From positions 1 through 5,097 of the forward strand of contig SKOX01000231.1 in the NCBI GenBank assembly GCA_007119835.1: a stretch of 5,097 nucleotides of DNA, written 5' to 3'. The notes under the pieces were generated by a model, which worked only from the letters and a program-made list of their open reading frames with translations, was not told where the DNA came from and did no database searches. The translations under genes and the position numbers were made by a program. The DNA comes from Paracoccaceae bacterium (GTDB taxonomy: Bacteria; Pseudomonadota; Alphaproteobacteria; Rhodobacterales; Rhodobacteraceae). Within the stretch, counting starts at the first letter, position 1. Each line of letters starts with the position of its first letter. Positions 1-5,097 of the stretch are shown one piece after another.

Positions 1-187
1 CGACCGCGGCGCGGGCCGCGTCGGGCCCGAGGGCGGGCACCGCGCCGAGCTCGGCGCCGGTGGCCGGGTCGGTGACGGCGAGGCCGGGCGTGCCGGTCCA
101 GGCGCCGTCGATGAAGGCATGGGCGCGGATGAGGCCGGCATCGTCGAGCCGAAGTCCCGTCGCGGCAGTCAGCGTGGCTGTCTTCAT
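1..187 (-). CDS. doeC: Aldehyde dehydrogenase N-terminus, probable aspartate-semialdehyde dehydrogenase (partial)
   Basis: Only the first 62 codons are present; the gene runs off the left edge. The N-terminus begins MKTATLTAATGL and continues with AHAFIDGAWTG and TDPATGAELGAVPALG. This is the usual opening of succinate-semialdehyde dehydrogenase (GabD)-type NAD(P)-dependent aldehyde dehydrogenases: an 'a.idG.W' strand, then 'DPATG..lG.VP'. The ATG at 187 is supported by a strong Shine-Dalgarno site 8 nt upstream. Catalytic Cys and Glu lie outside the window. In ectoine-degradation clusters an enzyme of this family (DoeC, or Ssd) follows the AsnC-type regulator and oxidises L-aspartate-beta-semialdehyde to aspartate, the last step of the pathway. 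The family is clear from the sequence; the substrate is inferred from the neighbours. Succinate semialdehyde remains a possible substrate. Confidence 0.82.
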   Translation of the reverse strand, partial: MKTATLTAATGLRLDDAGLIRAHAFIDGAWTGTPGLAVTDPATGAELGAVPALGPDAARAAV

Positions 188-195
188 GGTCGGTC

Positions 196-203
196 CCTCC
201 CCT
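196..203 (-). promoter_or_regulatory. Ribosome binding site of doeC
   Basis: On the minus strand this reads AGGGGAGG, close to the anti-Shine-Dalgarno complement, with 8 nt between it and the ATG at 187. It fixes the start of the partial aldehyde dehydrogenase. It is the strongest such site in the window. That fits doeC being 88 nt away from doeX and needing independent initiation, unlike the coupled genes at the head of the operon. Confidence 0.7.
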
Positions 204-253
204 GCCCGCGACCTTGTCGCACGGCGCGCGCAGAAGGTGTGTCGGATCGCCCG

Positions 254-268
254 CCGCGCGACGCGCGG
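254..268 (-). repeat. GC hairpin in the doeX-doeC gap
   Basis: The arms ccgcgc and gcgcgg (6 bp, perfect) flank a 3-nt loop, 7 nt after the doeX stop codon. No run of T follows on the minus strand, so it is not a convincing intrinsic terminator, and doeC downstream has its own ribosome binding site. It could be an mRNA-stabilising or segmental-decay hairpin within the operon. It could equally be chance in such GC-rich sequence. The rest of the 88-bp gap shows no gene. Confidence 0.35.
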
Positions 269-275
269 TCTTTCT

Positions 276-779
276 CTATTTGCGCGCCAGCGCAGAGAGG
301 CCCTCCTCGAGCGCCAGCGGCGGCTCGCCCTGCTTGATCGGCTTGGTCACGAGGAAGGAGAAATACCGCTTGAGCCCGACGTCACGGTCGAGCAGCCGCT
401 CCATCAGCGCCTGGTAGGCCTCGATGTCGGTCGTCATCACCTTGAGGATGTAGTCGAAGCCGCCGCCGACCGCCCAGCACTCGACGATCTCCGGCACCGC
501 GTGCACCGCCGCCTCGAAGCGCCGGAAGTCGGCGGCACGATGGGCCTCGAGCTCGGCCTGCACGAAGACCACCGTCCGCGGCCCGAGCAGTTCGGGGTTC
601 AGCCGCGCACCGTAACCGGTGATGATCCCGGCATCCTCCATCCGCCTCAGCCGCTCCCAGCACGGCGTCGGCGAGAGGTTGACCCGGCTCGCGAGCGCCG
701 TCTTCGAGATGCGCCCCTCCTTCTGCAGGATGGTCAGCATCTTGATGTCCCGCTCGTCGAGCCGGATGCCGTCTCGCAT
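276..779 (-). CDS. doeX: Lrp/AsnC-family transcriptional regulator of ectoine catabolism
   Basis: A 167-residue protein of normal Lrp/AsnC length. Residues about 6-55 (LDERDIKMLTILQKEGRIS, then ALASRVNLSPTPCWERLRRMEDAGII) form the AsnC-type winged helix-turn-helix, with the typical recognition helix LSPTPCWERLRRME. Residues about 68-150 are the RAM/AsnC effector-binding domain, including the conserved glycine-rich turn AVGGGFDYILKV (103-114). The ATG at 779 has a purine-rich ribosome binding site (GGAAGGGGG, 789-797) 9 nt upstream. It follows the deacetylase gene after a 199-bp gap and precedes the aldehyde dehydrogenase, the place of asnC in Ruegeria-type clusters and comparable to doeX of Halomonas elongata. 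Those relatives regulate ectoine degradation; here the role and effector (probably an ectoine breakdown product such as diaminobutyrate) are inferred from context. The gap upstream holds a candidate promoter of its own. Confidence 0.9.
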   Translation of the reverse strand: MRDGIRLDERDIKMLTILQKEGRISKTALASRVNLSPTPCWERLRRMEDAGIITGYGARLNPELLGPRTVVFVQAELEAHRAADFRRFEAAVHAVPEIVECWAVGGGFDYILKVMTTDIEAYQALMERLLDRDVGLKRYFSFLVTKPIKQGEPPLALEEGLSALARK

Positions 780-808
780 GCCCGCGCGCCCCCTTCCGCC
801 GCCGCCGC

Positions 809-837
809 ATTGGGCGCCAGCCCGGCGTCGCCGTCAA
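809..837 (-). promoter_or_regulatory. Candidate sigma-70-type promoter for doeX
   Basis: On the minus strand TTGACG (832-837) matches the -35 consensus at five of six bases. It is followed after exactly 17 bp by CCCAAT (809-814), which matches only the last three bases of TATAAT. A start site near 802 would leave a leader of about 22 nt that contains the doeX ribosome binding site at 789-797. The geometry is right but the -10 is weak, and a partial match is easy to find by chance. It would let the regulator be made independently of the upstream catabolic genes. Confidence 0.35.
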
Positions 838-854
838 GCCGCTCGCGCAGCGGC
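838..854. repeat. 17-bp inverted repeat abutting the candidate -35
   Basis: The arms gccgct and agcggc (6 bp, perfect) flank a 5-bp centre and end directly at the candidate -35 hexamer (832-837). A dyad of this size and position could be an operator, for example for DoeX itself, as Lrp/AsnC proteins often control their own genes. It lacks the A/T-rich centre common in Lrp/AsnC sites, and GC-rich dyads are frequent here, so the assignment is weak. Confidence 0.25.
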
Positions 855-893
855 GGTTTCCGTCTTCCTCGCGGAGGCGCAGCCGGGCCCGGA

Positions 894-912
894 GGGCGCG
901 GCCCGCGCGCCC
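894..912 (-). repeat. Strong GC hairpin in the doeB-doeX gap (proximal to doeX)
   Basis: The arms gggcgcg and cgcgccc (7 bp, perfect, all G/C) flank a 5-nt loop. A 10-bp perfect palindrome, ccgggcccgg (883-892), lies next to it on the doeX side. No T-run follows on the minus strand, so this is not a standard intrinsic terminator. Possible roles are protection of the 3' end of the upstream catabolic mRNA or partial attenuation before doeX. These are inferences. Confidence 0.4.
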
Positions 913-924
913 GACGCCGGCCGA

Positions 925-941
925 GGGGGCTCGATGCCCCC
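925..941 (-). repeat. Second GC hairpin downstream of the deacetylase gene
   Basis: The arms gggggc and gccccc (6 bp, perfect) flank the loop tcgat. It begins 37 nt after the deacetylase stop codon in the direction of transcription. Like the hairpin at 894-912 it has no following T-run. Together with that hairpin it makes the 199-bp gap (780-978) a structured non-coding stretch; I see no gene in it. Confidence 0.4.
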
Positions 942-963
942 GAGGACGGCGCCCGATGCCAGG

Positions 964-989
964 GCTCAGGCCGAGAGCTCAGGCCGAGA
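964..989. repeat. 13-bp tandem duplication at the deacetylase stop codon
   Basis: The unit gctcaggccgaga occurs twice head to tail (964-976 and 977-989), and a partial third copy (gctc) follows. The deacetylase stop codon (979-981) lies in the second copy by coordinate, which is the first one read by the ribosome. The duplication therefore adds only untranslated sequence after the stop. It looks like a recent slippage event with no effect on the protein. Confidence 0.75.
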
Positions 990-2172
990 GCTCTGGCACC
1001 AGCCGATCGAGCGCCGCGAGGCAGGCGGCGAGGTCGTCCTCGCCGATCGACTCGTCGGGCCGGTGGGCCTCGGCGATGTCGCCCGGCCCGCAGACGACGG
1101 TGGGGACGCCCGCCGCCTGGAAGAGGCCGGCCTCGGTCCCGAACGGCACCACCCCGGCCCTGCCCGCGTCGCCCCCGGTCAGGCGGGCGGCCAGCGCCAC
1201 CGCCGACGAGCCCGGCACCGGGTCGAGGCCCGCGACCTCGCCGATCACCTCGGTGATGATCGTGGCCTCGGGGTGGACCTCCTGCATCTCCGGCAACAGC
1301 ACGCCCTCGGCGAGGTCGAGCAGCCGCTGCCAGACGAAGTCCACGTCCGAGCGGCTGACGGGGCGGAACTCCCACTCCACCGCGCAGCGGTTCGGCACGA
1401 CGTTGCGCGCGATCCCGCCGTCGAGCCGCCCGACCGACAGCGTCGACCACGGCGGGTCGAAGCGCGACCCGGCCGGCGCACGGCCCCGAAGCTCACCCGC
1501 CAGCCGCATGATCTCCGCGACGTAGCGCGTCGCGTAGAACACCGCGTTGACGCAGACGTCGGGCCGCGAGCCGTGTCCCTCGAGCCCCTCGAAATGCGTG
1601 GTGTACTCGAAGCAGCCCTTGTGGCCCTCGACGAGCGCCATGCCCGTCGGCTCGCCGACGATGCAGGCAGCCGGCCGGCGCCCGAGCGCGGCCATCGCCG
1701 CGATCAGCCGCGGCGCGCCGAGGCAGCCCACCTCCTCGTCGTGGGTGAGCGCGATGTGGACCGGCCGCGCCAGCCGGGCGTCGGCGAAGGCCGGCGCCGC
1801 GGCGAGCGCGCAGGCGACGAAGCCCTTCATGTCGCACGCACCCCGGCCGTAGAGCCGCCCGGCATACTCGGTCAGCCGGAACGGGTCCGTCGACCAGTCC
1901 TGGCCCTCGACGGGCACCACGTCGACATGACCCGAGAGGATCACGCCGCCGTCCACGTCCGGCCCGATCGTCGCGAGCAGGTTCGCCTTCCTGCCGGTCG
2001 CGTCGGGGATCACCTCGAGCTTGGCGCCGAGCGGCGCGAGCAGCGAGTGGGCGTAGGCGATGCAGTCGAGATTGCCCTCGGACGAAATCGTCGGAAACCC
2101 CACCAGCGTCGCGAGGATCTCCTTCGTACGCCCGAGCGCGTCGTGCGGCGCGAGGAGAGCCGCCTCGCTCAC
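979..2172 (-). CDS. doeB2: M20-family (ArgE-like) deacetylase, probable N-acetyl-diaminobutyrate deacetylase
   Basis: A 397-residue M20 zinc metallohydrolase resembling acetylornithine deacetylase. Expected metal and catalytic residues are present: H82 and D84 in SGHVDVVP, D114 in GRGACDMKG, the E146-E147 pair in THDEEVGC, E174 in GEPTGM, and H370 near the C-terminus in DIAEAHRPDES. The dimerisation/lid domain spans about 180-295, with EGHGSRPD where relatives have GHSS-type motifs. The start is a GTG at 2172, overlapping the doeA stop in a GTGA tetranucleotide. No better start is near, and the N-terminus fits (TKEILATLVGFPTISSEGN). There is no clear ribosome binding site, so translation is probably coupled to doeA. 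It sits where ectoine clusters carry eutE/doeB, so the inferred reaction is N-alpha-acetyl-L-2,4-diaminobutyrate to diaminobutyrate plus acetate. The family differs from classical DoeB (AstE/aspartoacylase type). Acetylornithine deacetylase is the alternative. Confidence 0.85.
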   Translation of the reverse strand: MSEAALLAPHDALGRTKEILATLVGFPTISSEGNLDCIAYAHSLLAPLGAKLEVIPDATGRKANLLATIGPDVDGGVILSGHVDVVPVEGQDWSTDPFRLTEYAGRLYGRGACDMKGFVACALAAAPAFADARLARPVHIALTHDEEVGCLGAPRLIAAMAALGRRPAACIVGEPTGMALVEGHKGCFEYTTHFEGLEGHGSRPDVCVNAVFYATRYVAEIMRLAGELRGRAPAGSRFDPPWSTLSVGRLDGGIARNVVPNRCAVEWEFRPVSRSDVDFVWQRLLDLAEGVLLPEMQEVHPEATIITEVIGEVAGLDPVPGSSAVALAARLTGGDAGRAGVVPFGTEAGLFQAAGVPTVVCGPGDIAEAHRPDESIGEDDLAACLAALDRLVPELSA

Positions 2173-3350
2173 TTCACCACCAGCCCGCGCGGCACCGAGG
2201 CGAGGCACTCCGCCGCCCCGTCCTCGCGGATCAGGATGGTCTCGGTGATCTCCAGCCCCCAGTCGTCGAACCACAGGCCGGGCATGTAGTGGAAGGTCAT
2301 GCCGGGCTGCAGCTCGGTCGTGTCGCTTTCGCGGAAGGAGATCGTCCGCTCGCCCCAGTCCGGCGGGTAGCTCACGCCGATCGGATAGCCGCAGCGTCCG
2401 TCCTTGACGATGCCGTACTTCGCCAGCGTCCCGGCGAGCGCGCGGGCGACGTCGCCCGCGACGTTGCCGGCCCGCGCCGCATCGATGCCGGCCTCGAGCC
2501 CCTCGAGCAACGCCGTCTCCGCCTCGCGCATCGCCCGCGGCGGCTCGCCGAGGAATGCCGTCCGGCAGAGCGGCGCGTGATAGCGCCGGTGGCATCCCGC
2601 GATCTCGAAGAACGTGCCCGCGCCCGCCTCGAACGGCCGGTCGTCCCAGGTCAGGTGCGCCGCCGAGGCATCCTTGCCCGTCGGCAGGAGCGGCACGATC
2701 GCCGGATAGTCGCCCCCCGCCTCCTCCGTCCCGACGATGCCGGCACGGTAGATCTCCGCCACCAGCTCGTTCTTGCGCAGCCCCGGCCGGATCGTCTCGC
2801 GGATCGCTTCGTGCATCCGCCCGACGATGTCGGCCGCGCGCCGGATGTAGGCGATCTCCTGCGGGCTCTTCACCGTCCGCTGCCAGTTCACGAGGCCGGT
2901 CGCGTCGGCGAAGAGCCGGTCGGGCAGCGCCGCCGTCAGCACGGCATGCGCCTTCGCCGAGTAGTAGTAGTTGTCGAGCTCCGCCCCGATCCGCCGCGCG
3001 CCCGGCGCGCGCTCGCGGATCAGCCGGGCCGCGTCCTCCATCGGATGCGCCTCGGGGTTCATCACGTACTGGTCGGCGTAGCCGATGCAGTTCGCAGCAT
3101 CCATCCACGCCGTCCGAAGCGCACCCACCGCGTCCATGCCCCGCCCCCAGAAGACGGGCTCGGCATCGTGGCTCACCATCACCCCCTGATGCACATAGAA
3201 GCTCCAGCCGTCGTAGCCGGTCAGCCAGTGCATGTTCGAGGGGTCGGTGATCCACAGCAGGTCGAGATCCGCCTTTGCCATGGCGGCGCGCACCCGCGCC
3301 AGGCGGTCGGCGTATTCGGCGCGCTCGAAGTTCAGGGCGACGTCTGGCAT
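2169..3350 (-). CDS. doeA: Ectoine hydrolase (creatinase/M24 fold)
   Basis: A 393-residue protein, also called EutD. The N-terminal creatinase-like domain covers about residues 8-155 (DLLWITDPSNMHWLTGYDGWSF at 29-51). The C-terminal pita-bread domain starts around VKSPQEIAYIRRAADI (160-175), an M24 hallmark. Metal-dependent M24 peptidases carry two Asp ligands in 'D.G....gY.sD.tRT'. Here the stretch is FFEIAGCHRRYHAPLCRT (247-264), with E249 and P260 in those places, so the metal site is lost as in creatinase and known ectoine hydrolases. H232 (AHLTW) matches the creatinase catalytic histidine region. E249 is a plausible acyl-accepting glutamate, from my recollection that ectoine hydrolase forms a Glu-bound intermediate. 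The enzyme opens the ectoine ring to N-acetyl-diaminobutyrate in the cytoplasm. The ATG at 3350 lies 14 nt after eutC with a modest GGGAA ribosome binding site; the 3' end overlaps the deacetylase gene by 4 nt. Confidence 0.93.
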   Translation of the reverse strand: MPDVALNFERAEYADRLARVRAAMAKADLDLLWITDPSNMHWLTGYDGWSFYVHQGVMVSHDAEPVFWGRGMDAVGALRTAWMDAANCIGYADQYVMNPEAHPMEDAARLIRERAPGARRIGAELDNYYYSAKAHAVLTAALPDRLFADATGLVNWQRTVKSPQEIAYIRRAADIVGRMHEAIRETIRPGLRKNELVAEIYRAGIVGTEEAGGDYPAIVPLLPTGKDASAAHLTWDDRPFEAGAGTFFEIAGCHRRYHAPLCRTAFLGEPPRAMREAETALLEGLEAGIDAARAGNVAGDVARALAGTLAKYGIVKDGRCGYPIGVSYPPDWGERTISFRESDTTELQPGMTFHYMPGLWFDDWGLEITETILIREDGAAECLASVPRGLVVK

Positions 3351-3364
3351 GCGGGTTCCCGGCT

Positions 3365-4354
3365 TCAGGAGGTGAAGGTGCGGCCGGCGCCGGCAGCACG
3401 GGCGCGGGCGACGGCGAGGGTGGCGATGGCGGTGTCCTGCACGCCGGTGCCGGTGAGGTCGGCGAGGGTGATCTGGTCGGGCGCGCTGCGGCCGGCAGTC
3501 ATCCCGGCAAGCACATTGCCGAGCTCGGGAAAGCGCGCATGCTCGGCGACGGCTCCCGCGTCCAGGGCGGCGCGCAGCTCGCCTAGGAGCCGCGTCTGCG
3601 ACAGGCGATCGGCGACGTAGCGCACCCGCGGGATGACCGCGGGATCGACCTCGTTCTTGTGCTCCGCATCCGACCCCATCGCGGTGACGTGCTGACCGGG
3701 GCGCAGCCAGTCCGCGGGCAGGATCGGCTCGGTCGCCGGAGTCGTCGTCACGATCATGTCGGCCTCGGCGGCGGCCGTCCAGGGTTCGGTGGTGGCGGCA
3801 ACCGGGATCCCGAGCGCCTCGGCCATCTCCCGGGCGCAGGCGCGCGCCTTCTCGGCGTCGCGCGCCCAGTAGGTCGCGGCGGCGAGCGGCCGGACGAGCG
3901 CCAGCGCCTGCAGCTGCAGCCGCGCCTGCACGCCCGCGCCCAGCACCAGAACCCGCGCCGCATCGGGCCGCGCCAGCGCGTCCGCCGCGACCGCGCCCGC
4001 CGCGGCGGTCCGCACGTCGGTGAGATAGCCGTTGTCGAGCAGCAGCGCCTCGACGAGGCCCGTCTTCGCCGACAGCACCACCATCAGCCCGTTCAGCGAC
4101 GGCAGCCCGAGCCTGGGATTGTCGAAGAAGCCCGGGCTCACCTTGATCGCGAACGACTCGAGCCCCGGCACGTAGGCGGTCTTCACGTCGACCTCGCCGT
4201 TCGCCTCGGCGATGTCGAGCCGCATGATCGGCGGCATGACGACCGCCTTGGTCGCGAGCGCCACGAAGGCCTCCCGCACCGCGCCGATGGCGTCGCGGTC
4301 GAGCGGCACGAGGGCGCGCAGGTCGGTCTCGGTCAGGATGGTGATGTCAGGCAT
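3365..4354 (-). CDS. eutC: Ectoine utilisation protein EutC, ornithine cyclodeaminase/mu-crystallin family
   Basis: A 329-residue protein of typical family length. The NAD-binding signature VLVLGAGVQARLQ spans about 135-147 (GAGVQA at 139-144). Before it are FAIKVSPGF (K71, matching a substrate-binding Lys of ornithine cyclodeaminase) and YLTDVRTAAAG (R115, the carboxylate-binding Arg). D229 in MGSDAEHKNE matches the catalytic Asp of the family. The end carries the conserved ADLTGTGVQDTAIA (298-311). True ornithine cyclodeaminase makes proline. In clusters with eutB and doeA this paralogue is EutC, which acts with EutA and EutB in turning 5-hydroxyectoine into ectoine; its exact step is inferred. 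The ATG at 4354 lies inside the end of eutB (8-nt overlap) with only a weak ribosome binding site, suggesting translational coupling. Confidence 0.9.
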   Translation of the reverse strand: MPDITILTETDLRALVPLDRDAIGAVREAFVALATKAVVMPPIMRLDIAEANGEVDVKTAYVPGLESFAIKVSPGFFDNPRLGLPSLNGLMVVLSAKTGLVEALLLDNGYLTDVRTAAAGAVAADALARPDAARVLVLGAGVQARLQLQALALVRPLAAATYWARDAEKARACAREMAEALGIPVAATTEPWTAAAEADMIVTTTPATEPILPADWLRPGQHVTAMGSDAEHKNEVDPAVIPRVRYVADRLSQTRLLGELRAALDAGAVAEHARFPELGNVLAGMTAGRSAPDQITLADLTGTGVQDTAIATLAVARARAAGAGRTFTS

Positions 4355-5097
4355 GGGCGTTCTCGCGGATCAGGCGCCTATGGGCGTCCATGTCGATGTT
4401 CTTGCCGGAGAGGACCAGGACGGTCGGCCCCGCCGGCCGGTACTTCCCGGCGAGGATCGCCGCAATGCCCACGGCCGCGCCGCCCTCGATGATCTCGCCC
4501 TCCTCGGCGTAGGCGAAGCGGATCGCCGCGGCGATCTCCTCCTCGGTCACGAGGATGGTGTCGTCGACGAGGGCGCGCGTCATGGCGAAGGTGTGGCGGT
4601 TCCCGAGCCCGATCCCGCCGCCGAGCGAGTCCGCCAGCGTCGGCAGCTCCTCCACCAGCACCGGCCTCCCGGCGCGGAGCGAGGCCACCATCGCCGCGCC
4701 CCGCTCCATCGAGACGCCGACGACCCGGGCGCGCGGCAGCTCCGCCTTGATCGCCGCGGCGATGCCCGAGATCAGCCCGCCGCCCGACAGCGGCACGAGC
4801 ACGCAAGCGGTGTCCGGCGCGTCCTCGGCGATCTCGAGCCCGATCGTGCCCTGTCCCGCGATGACGTCGGCATGGTCGAAGGGCGGCACCGGCGTCAGCC
4901 CCTCCTCGGCCTCGAGGCGGTCCACCTCCGCCTGCGCGTCGTCCTGGGAGCGGCCGACGATGCGGATCTCGGCCCCCGCCGCCTCGACCGCGCGCAGCTT
5001 GTTGGCGGGGACGAGCGACGACATGCAGATGACGGCCCGGGTGCCGAGCGCGCGCGCGGCGTGCGCCAGCGCCCGGCCGTGGTTGCCGGTGGACGCC
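4347..5097 (-). CDS. eutB: Hydroxyectoine utilisation dehydratase EutB, PLP-dependent (5' end missing)
   Basis: The C-terminal 249 residues are in the window; the start and the PLP-binding lysine lie beyond the right edge. The visible part opens with ASTGNHGRALAHAARALG, the 'S.GNHG' substrate-binding loop of the threonine/serine dehydratase family. It continues with FDHADVIAGQGTIGLEI, the PLP-phosphate-binding glycine loop LSGGGLISG (visible residues 103-111), LADSLGGGIGLGNRHTF, and VLSGKN (228-233), whose Ser contacts the PLP ring nitrogen in relatives. There is no C-terminal ACT domain, as in catabolic-type dehydratases. About 70-80 residues are probably missing, by comparison with the usual 310-330. 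With eutC and doeA directly downstream this is EutB, thought to dehydrate 5-hydroxyectoine or a derivative on the way to ectoine. A plain threonine dehydratase is the alternative. The open frame has no break up to the edge. Confidence 0.88.
   Translation of the reverse strand, partial: ASTGNHGRALAHAARALGTRAVICMSSLVPANKLRAVEAAGAEIRIVGRSQDDAQAEVDRLEAEEGLTPVPPFDHADVIAGQGTIGLEIAEDAPDTACVLVPLSGGGLISGIAAAIKAELPRARVVGVSMERGAAMVASLRAGRPVLVEELPTLADSLGGGIGLGNRHTFAMTRALVDDTILVTEEEIAAAIRFAYAEEGEIIEGGAAVGIAAILAGKYRPAGPTVLVLSGKNIDMDAHRRLIRENAHA

Noticed and set aside
925..941. Intrinsic terminator after the deacetylase gene
   Set aside because: The hairpin is good but no T-run follows in the direction of transcription, and the operon continues with doeX and doeC. 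It is kept only as a hairpin.
60..1256. Plus-strand open frame of 398 codons opposite doeC and doeX
   Set aside because: It covers two well-supported minus-strand genes and decays into Arg/Pro/Gly repeats. No ribosome binding site or domain supports it.
619..2289. Long plus-strand open frame of 556 codons
   Set aside because: It lies antisense to the M20 deacetylase and the start of doeX. Its translation is Arg/Ala/Pro-rich with no recognisable domain, as expected for the opposite strand of a high-GC gene.
979..3399. An 806-codon minus-strand frame suggesting a fused protein
   Set aside because: The M20 protein accounts for only its last 397 codons. The upstream part is an out-of-frame reading through doeA, which itself has clear family motifs in another frame. 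The deacetylase start belongs at GTG 2172.
2289..3620. Long plus-strand open frame of 443 codons
   Set aside because: It is antisense to doeA and the end of eutC. The product has a histidine/arginine-rich low-complexity make-up without family motifs, so it is a shadow frame.
3365..4354. True ornithine cyclodeaminase for proline synthesis
   Set aside because: The family residues fit, but overlap with eutB and adjacency to the ectoine hydrolase make EutC much more likely.
1..5097. CRISPR array, tRNA/rRNA genes, insertion sequences or phage genes
   Set aside because: I saw no regularly spaced repeats, no tRNA or rRNA signature, no transposase motif and no long terminal inverted repeats. The window is ordinary, densely coding metabolic sequence.

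Overview
This is a very GC-rich window. All recognisable genes are on the minus strand and closely packed, which suggests a high-GC proteobacterium. The gene order fits the ectoine/5-hydroxyectoine catabolic clusters described in Alphaproteobacteria such as Ruegeria (eutABCDE-asnC-ssd-atf). The order match is from family knowledge; I cannot assign a genus.

Read in the direction of transcription (high to low coordinates), the window holds: the C-terminal three quarters of eutB, a PLP-dependent threonine-dehydratase-type hydroxyectoine utilisation enzyme (cut by the right edge); eutC, an ornithine cyclodeaminase/mu-crystallin-family protein; eutD/doeA, the ectoine hydrolase with a creatinase/M24 fold; an ArgE-like M20 metallo-deacetylase in the position of eutE/doeB; a roughly 200-bp non-coding gap rich in inverted repeats and holding a candidate promoter; doeX/asnC, an Lrp/AsnC-family regulator; and the first 62 codons of an aldehyde dehydrogenase (doeC/ssd, cut by the left edge). 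The first four genes overlap or lie within 14 nt of each other, so they are almost certainly one transcript.

Inferred pathway: EutB and EutC (with EutA, expected beyond the right edge) convert 5-hydroxyectoine to ectoine. DoeA opens the ectoine ring to N-alpha-acetyl-L-2,4-diaminobutyrate. The M20 enzyme removes acetate to give L-2,4-diaminobutyrate. A transaminase (DoeD/Atf, expected beyond the left edge) gives aspartate semialdehyde, and DoeC oxidises this to aspartate. DoeX is the local regulator.

The system itself is known. The most notable departure is the deacetylase: the classical EutE/DoeB belongs to the AstE/aspartoacylase family, whereas the gene here is an M20 (acetylornithine deacetylase-like) enzyme with all its zinc ligands present, apparently a non-homologous replacement. 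The second point of interest is the gap upstream of doeX, with a candidate promoter abutted by a 17-bp inverted repeat.
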